Positions 22,101 through 30,374 of a stretch of DNA of 64,000 nucleotides are shown here, in pieces. Origin of the DNA: Tritrichomonas foetus (taxonomy: Eukaryota; Parabasalia; Tritrichomonadida; Tritrichomonadidae); the NCBI GenBank assembly GCA_001839685.1, contig MLAK01000628.1, forward strand, positions 1 through 64,000, written 5' to 3'. The translations under genes were made by a program, and so were the position numbers. The first letter of the stretch is position 1. The number at the start of each line of letters is the position of its first letter. The notes under the pieces are model-generated. The model was not told the origin of the DNA and made no database searches. It was given only the letters and a program-made list of their open reading frames with translations.

Positions 22101-22792
22101 AGTTGTTTCAATTGTATTTTCATAAAATATTGGGTAATCCAGTCAATCTTTTCAAAAAACAAATCAATCCCAATAGAAAATGCAATTGATATATATAATG
22201 GAACAAATCTGGCATCAAAACAATCAATTTTATCTTTTGATTCTTTAAGTGTGTGAATTATCTGGTAAATTTGGGAATATTTCTGGATTGATGGTAATAA
22301 TGAGCCATTATTACAACAGTAATTAAAAATTCGTAAAGAATTAGGATGACTTTCCAGTATTGCTTGATAGATTTGTATGTAGCTGATGTTGTTGATATCT
22401 TCATCACTCTCATTGTTAAGAAGAAAAAGGAATATATTGGCGTTTTGGATTTCTGACTCATCGATAATATATCTTATGAGATTTCCAGGCTTTTCAAAAT
22501 ATCTGTAACATGTTATATCAGATGGTTTTTGATAAAGGACATCATCTTGATTTATTAGAGTGATGATTTTTTGTTGAGTCTTTTCTACAAGTTTTCTATA
22601 ATTTGACTCTTTTCCATATGCAAGTGTAATGATATCACTTTGTTTGACATTAAAAACATTAAGCATGATTTTTTGAATTAATTGTGCTGATGAGAAAAAC
22701 TCGTAATTATATAGTTTGTTATGAGCGTCTATTTTTGATGGATCGTCTGCAATTAGGATAAAAGCACGGAGGTTTAAAATATTCTTTTCCAT
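19184..22792 (-). CDS. Large hypothetical protein, possible degenerate caspase-like N-terminus
   Basis: A 1,202-residue protein of no family I can name firmly. Residues 8-60 (RAFILIADDPSKIDAHNKLY then DIITLAYG), 115-130 (ANIFLFLLNN) and 150-170 (LRIFNYCCNNGSLLPS) follow the strand order of clan CD peptidases (caspase/legumain fold). The last matches the Cys loop, but the expected His-Gly motif is absent, so this would be an inactive relative. The middle (about 460-900) is helical and resembles no repeat I can identify. The region 895-940 is rich in Asn, Asp, Glu, and 1,010-1,090 is acidic (ENEEIGKLSEEEIQ). There is no signal peptide or membrane span. ATG at 22792. Cytosolic or nuclear location is likely. 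Confidence 0.8.
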   Translation of the reverse strand: MEKNILNLRAFILIADDPSKIDAHNKLYNYEFFSSAQLIQKIMLNVFNVKQSDIITLAYGKESNYRKLVEKTQQKIITLINQDDVLYQKPSDITCYRYFEKPGNLIRYIIDESEIQNANIFLFLLNNESDEDINNISYIQIYQAILESHPNSLRIFNYCCNNGSLLPSIQKYSQIYQIIHTLKESKDKIDCFDARFVPLYISIAFSIGIDLFFEKIDWITQYFMKIQLKQLDSIELFLEDMKTMIKSNVLLFENPNLPIMEYIDNRFHQLANIKQLKLAANKMLILTSGDLMACVATVYYLSTLFSKEIKLSKVKSLINQNNTNIFIHICDDNKKTEINFLRNLKVNYKSIYPPVKDLQIFPCSGIYGRSFTSVSIQINPQVKVICRSHGICEIIHELFLHIANKPNFHRLKVEETTAKDKFKKFPVMLPETNGKHHVSWTRLFPKNISDPKQRNDCLLSIVQSNFIKKVASMRGIKQLVCDDIERIKQQLNDNIIENSSIPNAVQKSPNKTQKEIWKEKTANTRISENEIRRISAFSLISILSSQIPFEESLAIIQKNFHEEQSVIILMAILSGRNHLEAGLISISAMIELKNVADSILQHHGINPTSASRAVNINQSNKIYLMILSGIAALIRFNRIIDFTSSIEKVKTCQSFMISKLYETTHEKLIKKGIDEIHQLISNELISATTSLKDLVNSSINTLNDSFNILVNLPTQNFSGKILDDSELEKAILKKFGSFIFAKDAILSVVYNPVMQIPNLTKEVLDLISDKILEIRNICMKGIINLIGKNANSEIYEVIASHLIEEYSGKEMEKNIARIVAYKLQERILNFTISPRNWEDIDTVISIYPNKYEKVIFLLRDTLTEISEVIFKEFQFAEANHDNHNGGVDEASHWPTPVSTYEKQQYYEINNEERSNNDSFEEELNKIDKNKEEIEIRTIVMIFKKNHPYLGIIALIEIISSYYLQDNPITIPIINIMKEVIHEVPEGVNLTITENDILQFSGLGIFGIEETDVHKRGRSRKTKSQELAVSSKTDADEIKFPIEDEEYYSDEGLFKINLPEDQHVKKEEENEEIGKLSEEEIQKYQDEILGNSKRGYEKELWLVFKKLFTERIKNKMGLSINLDYPTSIGICGSDKYEKSLQKIFKIVPLSYIYDFWTFKKYIGEFATLHNEKKVIKYMIQSFDDADQIVTPRHFKDRKRYSDR

Positions 22793-23012
22793 TTTACAAA
22801 TTTAAGACGAATCAGGAAAAGAAAACTTGCGAATAAAGTCTTATAATATACTTCTGAAGAAAGCCTAATTTCTCCAAATTTTTCTAGTTGAAGTATTCGA
22901 CAATCTTTGAATACCCGTGTTTCACAAATTTTTCAGGGAGATACCAAGAAGGTAGTGGTTTGAACTTTTTGAAAATATTATGATTTGTTCTCCCTTATCA
23001 AATTTAGCCAAT

Positions 23013-23347
23013 GTGAGTCTTCTATATCGAGGCAGAGATTTATTTTCCTATGAGTTTTGTAAATGTGAAGTGAAAGGTCAAATAAAGGTCAAAAGTGGAA
23101 AAAACCTAATGGGTAAATGTGATGTGAACTTTGCTGGTTCTTTGGGTCACTTCGACATGGAGGAGGTGCGCCACGTGAACACAGCGGAGGGAGCGAAGCG
23201 ATCCGAAGCTGTGGTCACGTGGCAGCACCTCTTCCAATGGCCGAATGAGTCGAAGGGGCCCGCAAAGTCACATCACATTTACCCATTTTTAGTGTCAAAA
23301 AACAAAACTCATAGGAAAAAAAATCCTGCCTATATCGATAGGCTCAC
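23013..23347. mobile_element. MITE-like element with long terminal inverted repeats
   Basis: A 335-bp element. The left arm (23013-23060, starting GTGAGTCTTCTATATCGA, ending TATGAGTTTTGT) is matched by the reverse complement of the right arm (23302-23347), with few mismatches. A second inverted pair lies inside: AATGGGTAAATGTGATGTGA against TCACATCACATTTACCCATT. The centre (about 23150-23260) is strikingly GC-rich for this genome and resembles the repeat at 29896-30047. No transposase is encoded. An open frame of 139 codons across it (22980-23399) is an accident of the GC-rich core. It fits a non-autonomous DNA transposon; the target-site duplication is not clear. Confidence 0.75.
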
Positions 23348-23710
23348 AAGAAAAAAATGGAAATTAAACATAAAAAATTTTCATGAAAGGATTATCTAGG
23401 CTTGATATTTCATTAAAACTCCATTAATCAATGACAATGGAATTGATGAAAGATTCATGCTTTCAACGACAACAGTTTTCATATTGAATATTGAATAAAA
23501 ACCACAAATTATCTCTTACGAGTGATCTCAGTCTTATCGGAGGATTTGGGAAGCCCATATAATGTAATAAGTAGTAAATGGTATCAATTTCACGAATATG
23601 ATATTTAAAAACATATGAAATTAATTAAATTTATACAAACATTGTATGATGAAAATCACGTACGTATTACGTATAATCTATTTCATATTGTGGACATTTC
23701 ATATAAGCTT

Positions 23711-24601
23711 TTACATGACTTGTCCAGCTGCAACATAATCTTCGATTCCGCATTCATTCACTCCTCGTTTGATCAGAAAGAGTCCCTGCTGTCCCCATTT
23801 TGTTCCCCATGAGTTTGAAACGATCCAATAATCAACGTCTTTGTCAGTCCCCCATCCAATAATTTCAATTGCATGATGCCCCAACATTTCACCTTTTGTA
23901 TGCGTGTAGACTCCTGATTTATAGTAAATAAAATCATTGAAGACTTTGATTGATGTTGTTACTGGGCCATCCATCATGATGCTGAGTTGCATTTCAGGAA
24001 TGGAAGCAAATCTAGCAACTGACCAGAATTGTGTTTTATTTGTCAGGAAAGGCTGACTTTCATTGAAACATTTTCGAGTACAATTTAGTGAAGTCAAATT
24101 CACGTCATATGGCTGACATGAATCAAGCGGGAGTCCTCTTAAATCAATGTATCGCCATGCCGGTATAATAATTCCACCTTGACAGCCGGCATTTCGCCTG
24201 TCGCAACCGGCAAGATGATATGGACTAAATACTCGAAGCTCGTTGTGTTTTTTGCAATAGCGATGACTGAAAGCTTTAGCTACGGAAAAAGCCCAGCAAG
24301 ATCCGCATTTTCCTTGGTCCATTGGTCCGAAATCGCATTTTGGATATCGTTCTGTAAAATTGAATGAATATGGAATAGAGATGTTTAACTTGGGTGGCGT
24401 AGCGAGGGGAATTGTTTCTGGTCGAAGTTTATGTGCTGACCCTGAGATGACTTTGGCATCGCCCATCGTTAAACCACGAAATCGTTCATTTTCGCCAGCA
24501 ACCCATGTCATCCCTTTCTGCTCTTTGAGTTCTTTGAGTAATTTTGAGTTTTCGACGTATTCACTTAATGATAAGGCTAATATGTGAATCAGACTTATCA
24601 T
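23711..24601 (-). CDS. Cathepsin B-like cysteine peptidase (C1A)
   Basis: A papain-family protease made as a secreted or lysosomal proenzyme of 296 residues. A hydrophobic signal peptide (about 1-14) is followed by a propeptide with the cathepsin B-type MTWVAGENERFRG motif (31-43). The mature domain has Gln96 of the oxyanion hole, Cys102 in CGSCWAFS, a GCQGG motif, His243 in GHHAIEIIGWG and Asn263 in NSWG, so the catalytic set is complete. The C-terminal RGVNECGIE is also cathepsin B-like. The histidine-bearing occluding loop of cathepsin B seems absent (short stretch after CQPYD), which predicts endopeptidase activity. The longest frame starts with TTG at 24604; the ATG at 24601 is used. It is divergent from a Sec23/Sec24-like gene across 96 bases. 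Potential N-glycosylation sites are present (NLTS, NCT, NES). Confidence 0.95.
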   Translation of the reverse strand: MISLIHILALSLSEYVENSKLLKELKEQKGMTWVAGENERFRGLTMGDAKVISGSAHKLRPETIPLATPPKLNISIPYSFNFTERYPKCDFGPMDQGKCGSCWAFSVAKAFSHRYCKKHNELRVFSPYHLAGCDRRNAGCQGGIIIPAWRYIDLRGLPLDSCQPYDVNLTSLNCTRKCFNESQPFLTNKTQFWSVARFASIPEMQLSIMMDGPVTTSIKVFNDFIYYKSGVYTHTKGEMLGHHAIEIIGWGTDKDVDYWIVSNSWGTKWGQQGLFLIKRGVNECGIEDYVAAGQVM

Positions 24602-24697
24602 CAAGTTGATGATTTTTTTGTGTTGATTTTAATCGTGATGTTTTCCCATTGTGTTTTAATTTGGTCAGATCTGAGGTAATTGAATGCATTCATCGAA
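24602..24697. promoter_or_regulatory. Short bidirectional promoter region
   Basis: Only 96 bases separate the start codons of the divergent cathepsin B-like and Sec23/24-like genes, so both promoters must lie here or inside the coding starts. The sequence is T-rich on the plus strand. An ATTCATCGAA sequence just before the plus-strand ATG partly resembles a trichomonad initiator. Shared control of two secretory-pathway genes is possible but unproven. Confidence 0.55.
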
Positions 24698-26476
24698 ATG
24701 AATCAGACAGGACTTTCTCAATCAATGCACCCAAAAGTTACCTCAGATTTACTTTCAGCGCCAAAAACAGAGGAAGAATGGCTCAGATTGACCCTTCCTT
24801 ACTATCCTTCTTCGGTCAAATTTTTTAATCGAAATAAAATTCCTTACGTATTCGCTGTTTCGCCATTAAAAGCTAATCCAGAATCAGTCAAATGTCCACC
24901 AAAAAGTGTCATTCCACGCTGTCAATCATGCAATGCATTACCGTCGAAATATATCAACGTAAATTCATCAAAATGGACTTGCGCATTATGCGAACAAGAA
25001 AACGAAATCAAACATTCCACTTTTTTACCGCGATTTGAAGAATATGATATCAGTTTAGGAATAGAGAAAGAAAAGCCTTTATTTCTGTTTATTTTACAAA
25101 GCACTCATTTTCTTGCAAATGAAGATACTAAAAAAGCTATTGGCGAAAATTTGGACGCTTGGGCCCAATCATCAAAATCTTATGTTGCTTTGGTTACATT
25201 GAATACCAATTATACAGCATTTGATTTGAGTAAGCCAACATCACAAGTTTTAATTGAACCAGAAAATATTCATATTCCTATTTGTTCATCTCAAGAAGCA
25301 AATTTTGAAAAAGCTTTGAACACTCTTTCGCCCTCAACTTTTTCAAAAGAACTGATTTTTGAACAGCTTAAATTTATAACTTCTTCAATTCATCTTAAAT
25401 GTGTTTGTGTATGCTTATTTGCTGATCAAATCAAAGAGCCTGAAGAATTTGATCCAGAATTTGCAGAAATTTTATCATCTAGGCGTTTTTCATTTCATTT
25501 ATTTTCAGAAAAAAAGGCAGATTGTGCAAAATTTGCAAAATTTTGTGATCGTGTTCGTCTTTTTGATGAAGAATGTGCGCATTTGATTGCACCCGAGCTT
25601 TCAAAGTTTTTAAATTCAGGAATATTATTCCGATCGCAGATTTATTTTTATAGTCCACCTTCTTTTGAGCTTCTTCAAATTAGTTCAAGAAGAAATGTGA
25701 CTAGTTCGAAATTAACTTTAACTGTTTTGGATGGTCAGATGTCTTTGATGCCTCAATATAAAATGAAATATTCACCTCAAAAGTCATTCATTTCTTTTCA
25801 AATTACAATCGATGCAGTTTATCCAAATGGAAATCATATTATTCGTGTTCTTAACTTTATAACAAGGCCTGTTACTAATGTTGAGAAATTTGACGGTGTT
25901 GCATTTGGCTGTTTTATTGCGAGAATGATCGCTGTTGAAGCTTATTTTGAATCAATTGAAGCTGCATATAAGAAATATCATGATGAATGCATTACTTTAA
26001 TTACTGCATGGTCAGATGAAGGAAATTACAGAAGAGCTATTTTAAGCATTTTCCGTGATGTTCCTCTTTTATTATATGCTATACAGAATTGTGATTTGTT
26101 TCGAAGAGGTTCAACTGGAACAGAAATAAACGCAATGATGATTAATTTGATGAGTTCAACTGTTGAGGAAATGAGAAGAATGCTATATCCAATGATGCTT
26201 CTTCCACCGTTAAATTTTCCCCATAGACTTCAAATGAGCTCAATTGGACAATTCAAACTTGTTGTATTTTTAAGGGCTTATGATGGTGTGGCTGTAGTAT
26301 TTGACGATAAGCCTCATACTGAAGAAATCGAAGCGATTTCACAAAAATATAAACTTCCAATCACTTTGTATACAGATGAAAAATATGCACATCAATTAGT
26401 TCTTGAAGATAACTCGATTTCTTTTTCACAATTTACAGAAAAACTTGAAGTTGAAGTGAATGGAAGGCGATTTTAA
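24698..26476 (+). CDS. Sec23/Sec24-like protein
   Basis: Divergent member of the Sec23/Sec24 family of COPII inner-coat proteins, which build vesicles leaving the endoplasmic reticulum. The zinc-ribbon is clear: C75 and C78 in PRCQSCNA, C95 and C98 in WTCALCEQ, preceded by the usual VIPRC start. The trunk (vWA-like) region begins near residue 120 (PLFLFILQSTHF) and a helical/beta part follows. A possible gelsolin-like end is visible (KLVVFLRAYDGVAVVFDD). At 592 residues it is shorter than usual Sec23 (about 760) and Sec24. I cannot tell which paralogue it is, and the divergence may mean a specialised role. The frame opens with TTG at 24680; the first ATG is 24698. Confidence 0.75.
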   Translation: MNQTGLSQSMHPKVTSDLLSAPKTEEEWLRLTLPYYPSSVKFFNRNKIPYVFAVSPLKANPESVKCPPKSVIPRCQSCNALPSKYINVNSSKWTCALCEQENEIKHSTFLPRFEEYDISLGIEKEKPLFLFILQSTHFLANEDTKKAIGENLDAWAQSSKSYVALVTLNTNYTAFDLSKPTSQVLIEPENIHIPICSSQEANFEKALNTLSPSTFSKELIFEQLKFITSSIHLKCVCVCLFADQIKEPEEFDPEFAEILSSRRFSFHLFSEKKADCAKFAKFCDRVRLFDEECAHLIAPELSKFLNSGILFRSQIYFYSPPSFELLQISSRRNVTSSKLTLTVLDGQMSLMPQYKMKYSPQKSFISFQITIDAVYPNGNHIIRVLNFITRPVTNVEKFDGVAFGCFIARMIAVEAYFESIEAAYKKYHDECITLITAWSDEGNYRRAILSIFRDVPLLLYAIQNCDLFRRGSTGTEINAMMINLMSSTVEEMRRMLYPMMLLPPLNFPHRLQMSSIGQFKLVVFLRAYDGVAVVFDDKPHTEEIEAISQKYKLPITLYTDEKYAHQLVLEDNSISFSQFTEKLEVEVNGRRF

Positions 26477-26799
26477 TTTTTTAGATTCATATTATGTTTT
26501 TATTAAATATTAGTTTTATTAATCATATTTTCTTCTTTATTCATTGTTAATGAAAATTAGTGTTTAGATGACATTTCGGAATATGCTTTGCCTGACAAAA
26601 AAATACAGAACGAATGACCGGAAACTTGGTTGGAAGGAATTTTATCTCATCATTTTACTTTTTGAATGGAAATTTGTCCATTGATTGAGACAAATGACCG
26701 AATAATAATAGAAAAAATTACAGCGCAAAATTCATATTGTGAATTGAAATTTTATGAAAAAGTGATTTGAGTGATAAAAATTCATAAAAAATAAAAAAA
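26477..26799 (+). promoter_or_regulatory. Intergenic with initiator-like site
   Basis: AT-rich region before the CH-Sel1 gene. TCATA at 26782-26786 matches the trichomonad initiator consensus TCA-Y-W and lies 14 bases before the ATG at 26800, the expected spacing. An AAAAAGTG sequence is at about 26757-26764. Nothing else was seen. Confidence 0.5.
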
Positions 26800-29700
26800 A
26801 TGGAAGGTGAAGCACCAAAAGTTCAGCTTCGTCCCGATGGAACTCTTCCACGTACATGGGAAGATACTCAAATATCCGTGTTCACAAAATGGGTGAACGT
26901 TCAACTTTCTCGACGTAATCTTCATGTTGATTCTGTTGCAGAAGACTTTTCAGACGGCGTAAAACTTATCAATCTTCTTGAAATATTATCCGGAAAAGAC
27001 ATCGGTTGTAGATGGCACCAGAAACCCGACAAAAGAATTCAAATGCTCGAAAATTGTAATATCGCAGTAGGTTTTATCCAAAATGAAATGAAAATAAAAC
27101 TCGTCGCTATTGGTGGAGCTGATATTCTCGATAAGAACGTCAAATTAACCCTTGGTCTCTTTTGGACAGTCATTTCCGCATGCCATTTGGATACAATTAT
27201 GTCTGATGCAAAAAGAGCCGGTCAAAGCTCGAAAGATGCACTTCTTCAATGGTGCCAAGAAAACACTCAAGGCTATGAAAACGTCAATGTTGTTGACTTT
27301 TCCAAGTCGTGGAGTTCTGGTCTTGCTTTTTGTGCACTCATCAATAAATTCGTTCCAGAGGTGCTCGACTACTCACGTCTTGATTTAAATGATCAAGTTC
27401 AATGCGTAAATGCAGCATTAAATGCTTGCAAAGAACTTGGAATTAACGTTTTCTTAGAACCATCCGATCTCATTGGCGTTCCATCTCCTGATGAGAAGGG
27501 TGTCATTACTCAAGCTGCAGAGCTTTATAGGTTCCTCACCGATAAAAATTTAATGGATGAAGCACGTAAAAGACTCAATAAATCAAATTACATCAATGAA
27601 AAGATTCGTCAAATGATTGCAGAGTCATCCGGGGAAATTAATGATGCACTTCTCAGAATGGCCAATGGACTCCGACCACTTTTGGTTGAACAGAATATGA
27701 AGTATTGCTCACTCTGTGAACAACTTTTCTTCTGTCTCGTTGCTTTTTACGAGATGTTAAAGACAATGCCATCAAAAGAACAGTTCTTAGCAGCTCAAGA
27801 AGCTCTCCAGAAGATTCAAGCACAACTCCAACAAACTCAAAATCAATTACAACAGAAAGAAAATGACCTTCAACAAGCTCAAAGTCAATTACAACAAAAG
27901 GAAAATGACCTTCAACAAGCACAAAGTCAACTTCAACAAGCACATAATGACCTTCAACAAGTTCAAAATGATCTTCAACGAGTACAAAGCGATTTACAAC
28001 AAAAACAAATTGAATTACAACAGAAGGAAAGTGAGTTACAACAAGCTCAAATTGCAAATAATGAATTACAAGCAACAATTTCTTTTAAATCTGCTGAATT
28101 GGATCAAATTCGAAATCAAATGAATTCCAACCAGTCTGATTTGGATTCACAAATTAATCAACTTAAGGCTGCTTTACAACAAAAAGACGCAGACTTATTA
28201 CAAGCTCGTGAAACTTCACAATCTGAACTTAATTCCTTGAAAGCTGAATTGGACCGAATCACACGCGAAAATACAGAAGCCGCAAACCTTGCATCACAGA
28301 ATTATTCACAGCTTCAACAACAACTTGAACGTGAAAAAAGCGCAAAAGATGAAGAAATTGAAAACTTGAAACAAAAAATCAGTTTCTCGAATTCTGATGC
28401 TTCTGCAAAAGAAACAGAACTTCAAAATCTTCAATCAAAGATTTCTGAACAATCTGCTGAAAATTTGAAGCTTGCACAAGAACTTGCTGATCTTAAACGT
28501 CAACTTCAAGAAAAAACAGAAGAACATGATAAAGCCAAGCAATTAATTGCTCAAGCAAAACAAGAAATACTTCGATCAAGACAAGAGGCTGAGAATATGA
28601 AGCAAGAAAATGAAAAGATTAAACAAGAAAATGAAAAGATGAAACAAGACGCCGAAAAAGCAGCTGAACAACATCAGAAAGAATTGGCTGCTGCTCGTTC
28701 AAGTAGTGGATCTCATAGTGATAAAGAATTTAATTCACTTGAAAGAGTTCTCTCTGGAATGAAATATGAATATGGTCATGGTGTTCTTAAGAATGAGAAT
28801 TTAGCATTCACTGAATACCAAAGAGCTTCAGATATGGGTAATTCTGAAGGTCGCTTCAGTCTTGCAAGAATGCATGAAAGAGGTTTGGGAACCAGTGAAA
28901 ACCTTGCTTTAGCTGCTCAAATTTACGAACAGGCAGCTGAACAAAACCACTATGCATCAATGAACAACTTGGCGACAATGAAACTTGCTGGAAAAGGAGT
29001 ACCAAAGGATGAAGCAGCTGCAGCTGAGCTCTTTAAGACTTCTGCAGATAATGGCTGTTCAGCCGCACAGTGCAACTATGCCATTCTTCTTGATAGTGGA
29101 CGCGGTGTTCAAAAGTCTCCAGAAGATGCATTCAAGTATCTGAAAATGGCAGCCGATGTTGGACATCCAAAGGCACTGAACAACTTAGCTTATAAATATG
29201 AAAATGCCAATGGCATCTCGCGTGACTTAATTGAAGCTCAGAGACTTTACGAAGCAGCAGCGAAGAAAGGAAATGTTATTGCTCTCTTCAACCAAGGCGT
29301 CATGAAGAATAACGTGAAAGAGGCAATTCCATTGTGGATGCAAGCAGCTGATTTAGGTGAAAAATCAGCATTGAACAATTTAGGTGTTGCTATGATCGAA
29401 GGAAATGGTGGCTTACCAAAGAGTGATGTAAAGGGTGCTGCTTTAATTAAGAAAGCAGCTGATAAACAATGCCCAGCAGCTGTAAGCAACTATTCAACGC
29501 TGTTAATAACTGCAACAGGTGTTCAAAAGAATGTTCGAGGTGCTATGAAGATCTTAAGAATGGCTGCTAACATTGGATCAACAGCTGCAATGAATAACTT
29601 CGCAACAGAACTTGCACAGGGAATAAACGTTGCTAAGAATTTACCAGAAGCCGTGAAATACATGAGAATGGCTGCTGATAGAGGTGAAACAACTGCTCAA

Positions 29701-29847
29701 TATAACTATGGACTTATGCTTTACCACGGAATTGGTGTTGAAAAGAATGAAAGAGATGCAACAAGATACTTCAAGTTTGCACTTTCAAAAGGAGTTGAAG
29801 AAGCCAGAATTTACATCGAAAAACTCACACGAAGGAAATCAATTTAA
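26800..29847 (+). CDS. Tandem CH domain, coiled-coil, Sel1-repeat fusion
   Basis: A 1,015-residue predicted actin-binding scaffold. Two calponin-homology domains form an alpha-actinin-type actin-binding domain: CH1 at about 18-128 (TKWVNVQLSRRNLHV, DFSDGVKLINLLEILSG) and CH2 at about 143-248 (LLQWCQENTQGY, WSSGLAFCALINKF). A long coiled coil at about 320-635 begins with repeated QLQQ units of Gln-rich heptads. Eight or nine Sel1-like repeats fill about 640-1,005 (GNSEGRFSLARMHERGLGT, KYMRMAADRGETTAQ). Spectrin repeats and EF-hands of alpha-actinin are absent. The CH pair plus Sel1 is unusual: it would tie a Sel1 protein-binding platform to actin filaments, probably as a coiled-coil dimer. ATG at 26800 with an initiator-like TCATA 14 bases before; the stop overlaps TAAA. 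Confidence 0.93.
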   Translation: MEGEAPKVQLRPDGTLPRTWEDTQISVFTKWVNVQLSRRNLHVDSVAEDFSDGVKLINLLEILSGKDIGCRWHQKPDKRIQMLENCNIAVGFIQNEMKIKLVAIGGADILDKNVKLTLGLFWTVISACHLDTIMSDAKRAGQSSKDALLQWCQENTQGYENVNVVDFSKSWSSGLAFCALINKFVPEVLDYSRLDLNDQVQCVNAALNACKELGINVFLEPSDLIGVPSPDEKGVITQAAELYRFLTDKNLMDEARKRLNKSNYINEKIRQMIAESSGEINDALLRMANGLRPLLVEQNMKYCSLCEQLFFCLVAFYEMLKTMPSKEQFLAAQEALQKIQAQLQQTQNQLQQKENDLQQAQSQLQQKENDLQQAQSQLQQAHNDLQQVQNDLQRVQSDLQQKQIELQQKESELQQAQIANNELQATISFKSAELDQIRNQMNSNQSDLDSQINQLKAALQQKDADLLQARETSQSELNSLKAELDRITRENTEAANLASQNYSQLQQQLEREKSAKDEEIENLKQKISFSNSDASAKETELQNLQSKISEQSAENLKLAQELADLKRQLQEKTEEHDKAKQLIAQAKQEILRSRQEAENMKQENEKIKQENEKMKQDAEKAAEQHQKELAAARSSSGSHSDKEFNSLERVLSGMKYEYGHGVLKNENLAFTEYQRASDMGNSEGRFSLARMHERGLGTSENLALAAQIYEQAAEQNHYASMNNLATMKLAGKGVPKDEAAAAELFKTSADNGCSAAQCNYAILLDSGRGVQKSPEDAFKYLKMAADVGHPKALNNLAYKYENANGISRDLIEAQRLYEAAAKKGNVIALFNQGVMKNNVKEAIPLWMQAADLGEKSALNNLGVAMIEGNGGLPKSDVKGAALIKKAADKQCPAAVSNYSTLLITATGVQKNVRGAMKILRMAANIGSTAAMNNFATELAQGINVAKNLPEAVKYMRMAADRGETTAQYNYGLMLYHGIGVEKNERDATRYFKFALSKGVEEARIYIEKLTRRKSI

Positions 29848-29895
29848 ATCACATGATTAAAACACATTCACAAATAGTTTGAAAATATTTTATTA

Positions 29896-30047
29896 TTTCA
29901 TGATTTTTCAATGATATAGACCCCTTCGACTCATTTTGCCTGCTGGAGGAGGTTCCAGTGAGTGACAGCAGCACAGGTTCGCTACGCTCCTTCCGTTGTG
30001 ATCAGTCGAAGGGACCTCTAAGCTATATCACATTAACCCATGAAATT
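29896..30047. repeat. GC-rich inverted repeat related to the MITE-like element
   Basis: Arms TTTCATG...GATATAGACCCCTTCGACT and its inverted partner AGTCGAAGGGACC...CTATATCACATT...CATGAAA flank a GC-rich core (CTGGAGGAGGTTCC, GGTTCGCTACGCTCC). Read on the minus strand, the core shares AAGGAGCGTAGCGAACCTG and GAGTCGAAGGGG patterns with the centre of the element at 23013-23347. A member of the same non-autonomous family, with shorter ends. It lies 49 bases after the CH-Sel1 stop codon. Confidence 0.65.
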
Positions 30048-30374
30048 TCCCCCATTTTTTGTATTGATATTTAATCAATAATCAATTTCAATCAAATAAA
30101 TTATAGGAAATTTTCTGACCAAACTCATAAAAAAAAAATCTTTTCAATCAGATAAAGAACATTATAAAAAAGAAAATAAATATCCATGATTATTAATTTA
30201 TTCTTTTTTTCTTTTAATTAATGAATTAATTCATTAAAAAGTCTTACATAATAATAGTATGTATAGTTATTTATGTAAGACGATAAAAGAAAAGTCACAA
30301 AATTTAAAAATTTGAAGTGAATGTTACATACAGTAGTAATTAGAAGTTGTTTGAATAATCCATAGTAAGTCTGT
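30048..30374. other. Intergenic, convergent 3' ends
   Basis: AT-rich DNA between the repeat and the 3' end of the RRM-like gene, with an imperfect TTAATTAATGAATTAATTCATTAA palindromic area at about 30216-30239 . No gene was seen. Confidence 0.5.

Noticed and set aside
22980..23399. 139-codon plus-strand frame
   Set aside because: It runs across the MITE-like element; openness comes from the GC-rich core and the inverted repeats, and there is no family resemblance.
27653..28078. 141-codon minus-strand frame inside the CH-Sel1 gene
   Set aside because: Antisense of Gln-rich coiled-coil codons, giving a repetitive Val/Glu/Phe product.
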